Shown here one piece after another: positions 21,585 through 24,673 of a DNA stretch of 24,673 nucleotides. Position numbers and translations under genes: made by a program. The notes under the pieces were generated by a model. The model did not search any database and was not told the origin of the DNA. It saw only the letters and a list, made by a program, of their open reading frames with translations. Numbering within the stretch: the stretch's first letter is position 1; every line of letters starts with the position of its first letter. The DNA lies in NCBI GenBank assembly GCA_964364745.1, contig CAYINJ010000007.1:1-24673 (forward strand), written 5' to 3'. Origin of the DNA: CAYINJ01 sp964364745. Lineage in GTDB: Bacteria > Patescibacteriota > Patescibacteriia > JACRDY01.

Positions 21585-22526
21585 TTAGTTCGCGAGCGCG
21601 GCCGCGCCACCAGCAATCTCGGCAATCTCGGACGTGATGCTGGCTTGCCGGGCTTTGTTATATGACAAAGTTAATTCCTTAATCATGTCATCCGCCGCTT
21701 CGGTCGCATTACTCATCGCCATCATCCGCGCGCTGTGTTCTGAAGCGTTTGACTCTAGTAAGGCCTGAAACAACTGAATCTCGACCAACCGTGGGATCAT
21801 CGCTTCCAGAATCGCCGCTGGGTTTGGTTCAAAGAGATAATCTCGATCAGCAAATTCGGCTTGGCTGGTCGTTAACTCGTCGGTCGGCGACGCCGCGCCG
21901 ATTCGATCTCTGGTGACGACGGCGACAGTATGAGCGACATCATCAGGCGCCACCGGTAGTAATTGGCGCAAGCGGGGTAGCTGTTGTAGCGACGAGATAA
22001 AATCCGTATAGGCCACCAGGACCTTATCATACTTGCCCGCCCGATAATCGGCTATCACTTCATGCGCCACACTGCCGACCTGATCCACCCGGGTGATGAC
22101 GTCATCTTTGGGATAATCAGCCGTGACTTGGTAACCATAACGGCGGTACACTAGTTCGCCCTTTTTCCCCAAGAGAATAAAGTCGGTCTCAATATCACGA
22201 TACAACTCCACCGACTGGACTACTTTCTGGAGCAAGTTACTGTTAAAGCCGCCGCACAAACCTCGGTTGGAAGTCACTAGGATAATAGCAATTCGCTTCA
22301 CCGCCCCGCGTTGTTTGAGGAGTGGATGGGTAACCTGGCCTTGGCCGGCTCGCCGGGCTAAGCGCGACACCGTCGCCCAACTTAATTGGGCGTAGGGTCG
22401 GGTGGCTAACACCGCGTCGACCGCTTTACGCATTTTCGCCGCGGCCACGAGTTCCATGGCTTTGGTGATCTTGCGGGTATTTTTGACCGACTTGATCCGG
22501 CGGGTGATGTCGCGAGTCGCGGGCAT
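21585..22526 (-). CDS. atpG: F1Fo ATP synthase subunit gamma
   Basis: The rotating central shaft of F1, 313 residues, slightly longer than the E. coli subunit (287). The N-terminal helix MPATRDITRRIKSVKNTRKI, continuing TKAMELVAAAKMRKAV, and the C-terminal helix from SNATEAADDMIKELTLSYNK to QASITSEIAEIAGGAAAL are the well-conserved coiled-coil parts; the middle LVTSNRGLCGGFNSNL segment of the Rossmann-like domain is also clear. It starts three bases after the atpA stop. Confidence 0.97.
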   Translation of the reverse strand: MPATRDITRRIKSVKNTRKITKAMELVAAAKMRKAVDAVLATRPYAQLSWATVSRLARRAGQGQVTHPLLKQRGAVKRIAIILVTSNRGLCGGFNSNLLQKVVQSVELYRDIETDFILLGKKGELVYRRYGYQVTADYPKDDVITRVDQVGSVAHEVIADYRAGKYDKVLVAYTDFISSLQQLPRLRQLLPVAPDDVAHTVAVVTRDRIGAASPTDELTTSQAEFADRDYLFEPNPAAILEAMIPRLVEIQLFQALLESNASEHSARMMAMSNATEAADDMIKELTLSYNKARQASITSEIAEIAGGAAALAN

Positions 22527-22529
22527 AGG

Positions 22530-24056
22530 TTAAGTGGTTGGCGTGAGATATTCCAATCCTAGTCGATATTCCTCAACCAATTTCCGATAGCTAGCAATCA
22601 CTTCATCGCTCCAGTCGCCTCGCGCGTTTACCGCTTTAAGCACCTCCGGGTTGGCGGCGTCAGCAAATTGATATAAGCCCCGCTCAAATTCCGCGATTTT
22701 TTCAACCGGCACATCGTCAAGATATCCTTCGTTGGCAGCGAAGAACATCAAGACCTGGCGGCCCACGTCCACCGGCGCATATTGATCTTGTTTAAAGACC
22801 TCGACCAAACGTTTCCCGCGGGCGATTTTTTTCTTGGTATCTTCATCAAGGTCAGAACCAAACTGGGCAAAAGCGGCCAATTCGCGGTACTGGGCGGCGT
22901 CGAGCTTGAGTCGACCGGCCACTTTCTTCATGGCTTTGACCTGAGCGGCACTGCCGACGCGGGACACCGATAAGCCAACACTGACCGCCGGTCGAACGCC
23001 CTGGTAGAACAAATCAGTTTCCAAATAAATCTGACCATCGGTAATTGAAATGACGTTAGTCGGGATGTAGGCCGAGACGTCGCCCGCTTGGGTTTCGATG
23101 ATCGGCAAGGCCGTCAGCGAACCGCCACCATGCTCGGCGTTGAGTTTGGCCGCCCGCTCTAGTAAGCGAGAGTGAAGATAAAAAACATCGCCCGGATATG
23201 CTTCCCGTCCTGGCGGCCGCCGCAAGAGTAAGGAAATCTGCCGATACGCCACGGCGTGTTTGGACAAGTCGTCATAGACCACCAGGACGTCTTCCCCTTT
23301 ATCCATGAAGTATTCGCCCATGGCACAGCCGGCGTAAGGAGCGATATATAACAGCGAGGCCGGGTCACTGGCCGAGGCCAGCACGACGGTGGTGTAATCC
23401 ATCGCCCCGCGCTCTTCGAGTTCAGCCACGATCCGGGCCACTTTCGACGCCCTTTGGCCAATGCCGACGTAAATACATTTCATGTTCTGCCCACGCTGGT
23501 TGATGATCGTGTCAATCGCAATCGCCGTCTTGCCGGTCTGGCGGTCACCGATGATCAGTTCCCGCTGTCCCCGGCCGATGGGAATCATAGCATCAATGGC
23601 CTTAATGCCTGTTTGGACCGGTTGATGGACTGATTGGCGGGTAATGACACCCGGCGCGATTTTTTCAACCGGGTAGAATTGTTTGGTCGCCATCGCGCCT
23701 TTGCCGTCCAGCGGTTCGCCGAGTGGGTTAACCACCCGGCCGATCAACTCTGGCCCGACTGGTACTTGTAAAATTTTGCCGGTGGCCTTGACCGTGTCCC
23801 CTTCTCGAACTTTTTCGGCCGACCCCATTAACACCACGCCGATACTGTCTTCTTCTAAGTTCAAAGCCACGCCTTGGACTCCGCCGGGGAAAGCTAACAT
23901 TTCTGACGCCATAACATCGGCCAGGCCACTGACGCGGGCAATGCCGTCACCAACCTCGACCACCGTGCCAACGGTCTCTTTCGTCGGCGCGATCGTGGCC
24001 GCGCTGATCTGTTGCTTCAGGTGTTCAATGACGTAGTCCTTAGGGTGGGTCGCCAT
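22530..24056 (-). CDS. atpA: F1Fo ATP synthase subunit alpha
   Basis: The non-catalytic nucleotide-binding subunit of F1, 508 residues. Walker A GDRQTGKT is at 170-177, Walker B at DVLVVYDDLSKHAVAYR, and the arginine finger lies in PAVSVGLSVSRVGSAAQ. The ATG at 24056 (MATHPKDYVIEHLKQQI) was chosen since a longer reading would overlap the end of atpH and lengthen the N-terminus beyond the family. The N-terminal helix that normally contacts delta is present and looks ordinary, even though the delta subunit here is shortened. No SD. Confidence 0.98.
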   Translation of the reverse strand: MATHPKDYVIEHLKQQISAATIAPTKETVGTVVEVGDGIARVSGLADVMASEMLAFPGGVQGVALNLEEDSIGVVLMGSAEKVREGDTVKATGKILQVPVGPELIGRVVNPLGEPLDGKGAMATKQFYPVEKIAPGVITRQSVHQPVQTGIKAIDAMIPIGRGQRELIIGDRQTGKTAIAIDTIINQRGQNMKCIYVGIGQRASKVARIVAELEERGAMDYTTVVLASASDPASLLYIAPYAGCAMGEYFMDKGEDVLVVYDDLSKHAVAYRQISLLLRRPPGREAYPGDVFYLHSRLLERAAKLNAEHGGGSLTALPIIETQAGDVSAYIPTNVISITDGQIYLETDLFYQGVRPAVSVGLSVSRVGSAAQVKAMKKVAGRLKLDAAQYRELAAFAQFGSDLDEDTKKKIARGKRLVEVFKQDQYAPVDVGRQVLMFFAANEGYLDDVPVEKIAEFERGLYQFADAANPEVLKAVNARGDWSDEVIASYRKLVEEYRLGLEYLTPTT

Positions 24057-24082
24057 ACGCTTAAGCTGACTAAAATAAGTGG

Positions 24083-24487
24083 TTAAGAAACTATTTTTTG
24101 AGATAATTGCTGGAGGCGGGCGAAGATTGTGCTGTCCCACTGCGTATCGCCAATCTGCAACCGGAGGCCGCCGATCACCGTCGGATCAACTGTCACGTCG
24201 AGCTCAACCGCCCCTGCCACCGCTAATTCTTTGACTGCCGCCGTGATTGAGCGCCGCAGAGCGGGCGTTGGCTCACTCCTCATGGTGACGTGAGCCACCA
24301 CCACGCCGGCTTGTTCATCCGCGTAGCGCTGATAGGCGTTGGTCATGGAACGTAACTTGTGGCCATCACGTTGCCGTCGAACGACCGCGACAAATCGCTC
24401 TAGCACCGCCGGCACGTCGGCCTGGGGCGTGTCAAGCAAGATCCAGTACAGAGCGCGAGCGTAGCGGGCCACGGAAATTCGCGACAT
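24083..24487 (-). CDS. atpH: F1Fo ATP synthase subunit delta, shortened N-terminal domain
   Basis: Delta (OSCP-like) joins the top of F1 to the b-subunit stalk. It starts MSRISVARYARALYWILL, a typical delta first helix, and ends with the conserved segment DPTVIGGLRLQIGDTQWDST followed by IFARLQQLSQKI. At 134 residues it is much shorter than the usual 175-180; the loss is in the N-terminal six-helix domain, which has about 60 residues rather than about 105. The C-terminal domain that meets subunit b is complete. The start at 24487 is just after the atpF stop; a GGGAGG lies 12 bases upstream inside atpF, farther than optimal. Confidence 0.9.
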   Translation of the reverse strand: MSRISVARYARALYWILLDTPQADVPAVLERFVAVVRRQRDGHKLRSMTNAYQRYADEQAGVVVAHVTMRSEPTPALRRSITAAVKELAVAGAVELDVTVDPTVIGGLRLQIGDTQWDSTIFARLQQLSQKIVS

Positions 24488-24489
24488 AA

Positions 24490-24673
24490 TTATTCTTTAC
24501 CTCCCAACTGCTTCAGTGATCGCTCAATCACTTTCCGATCAATTTCTTTAGGCAGCTCTTGGCCCAAGACCTTGCTGACTACTTGATTGACCAGGGTCAC
24601 AATCTCATGTTGAGCATCACTGATAATTGCCATCTTTTCGGCCGCCAGCTGTTCCTTGCCTTTGCTGACAATT
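24490..24673 (-). CDS. atpF: F1Fo ATP synthase subunit b, C-terminal part
   Basis: The last 60 codons of a gene that enters from beyond the window edge, read on the minus strand and ending in TAA at 24490-24492. The translation includes KEQLAAEKMAIISDAQHEIV, then TLVNQVVSKVLGQELPKEID and RKVIERSLKQLGGKE. This is the classical end of subunit b: a charged helix, the xKVLGxE segment and a final amphipathic helix that binds delta. Its place directly before atpH supports this. The membrane anchor, and the a and c subunit genes, lie outside. Confidence 0.9.
   Translation of the reverse strand, partial: IVSKGKEQLAAEKMAIISDAQHEIVTLVNQVVSKVLGQELPKEIDRKVIERSLKQLGGKE

Overview
The window reads as a chromosomal core-genome segment of a Candidate Phyla Radiation (Patescibacteria) bacterium of moderate GC. 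This is inferred from compact or trimmed core proteins, many very short gene junctions, near absence of Shine-Dalgarno (SD) sequences, and a gene mix typical of that group (DUF721/DciA-like loader, ProRS without editing domain, short HPF, UvrD helicase fused to a RecB-type nuclease). UGA acts as a stop, because several genes end with it. No CRISPR array, insertion sequence, prophage, tRNA or rRNA gene was seen.

Layout. (1) 1-3669, minus: murC-murB-hpf, then the N-terminal 299 codons of secA on its own promoter. (2) 3670-4006: a divergent regulatory region. A near-consensus promoter drives murC with almost no leader. An opposing promoter starts a roughly 185-nt structured RNA that ends in a strong intrinsic terminator just before glyA. 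A long-range helix in this RNA excludes the terminator hairpin, as expected of an attenuator or riboswitch. (3) 4007-5671: glyA, a shared bidirectional terminator, and a small unrecognised minus-strand gene with its own promoter, palindromic operator-like sites and ideal SD. (4) 5854-8150, plus: dnaB-ybaB-recR. (5) 8197-19120, minus: a long same-strand series lexA, uvrD/nuclease fusion, dciA-like, a membrane protein, proS, mreB, mreC, mreD, mrdA (PBP2), DUF192 protein, rplU. (6) 19243-19635, minus: a carbonic-anhydrase-like gene with its own promoter and strong SD. (7) 19711-24673, minus: ATP synthase genes atpF(partial)-atpH-atpA-atpG-atpD-atpC.

The genes cover peptidoglycan precursor synthesis (MurB/C), cell elongation (MreBCD, PBP2), replication and repair (DnaB, DciA-like, RecR, YbaB, UvrD-nuclease, LexA), energy conversion (F1Fo), one-carbon metabolism (GlyA), secretion (SecA) and translation (ProRS, L21, HPF).

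The most unusual signals are regulatory: the candidate attenuating leader RNA before glyA, with a possible short leader ORF; a direct-repeat GTTC-N7-GTTC site of the alphaproteobacterial SOS-box form inside the lexA promoter; and the small orphan gene at 5345-5671 with its palindromic promoter.
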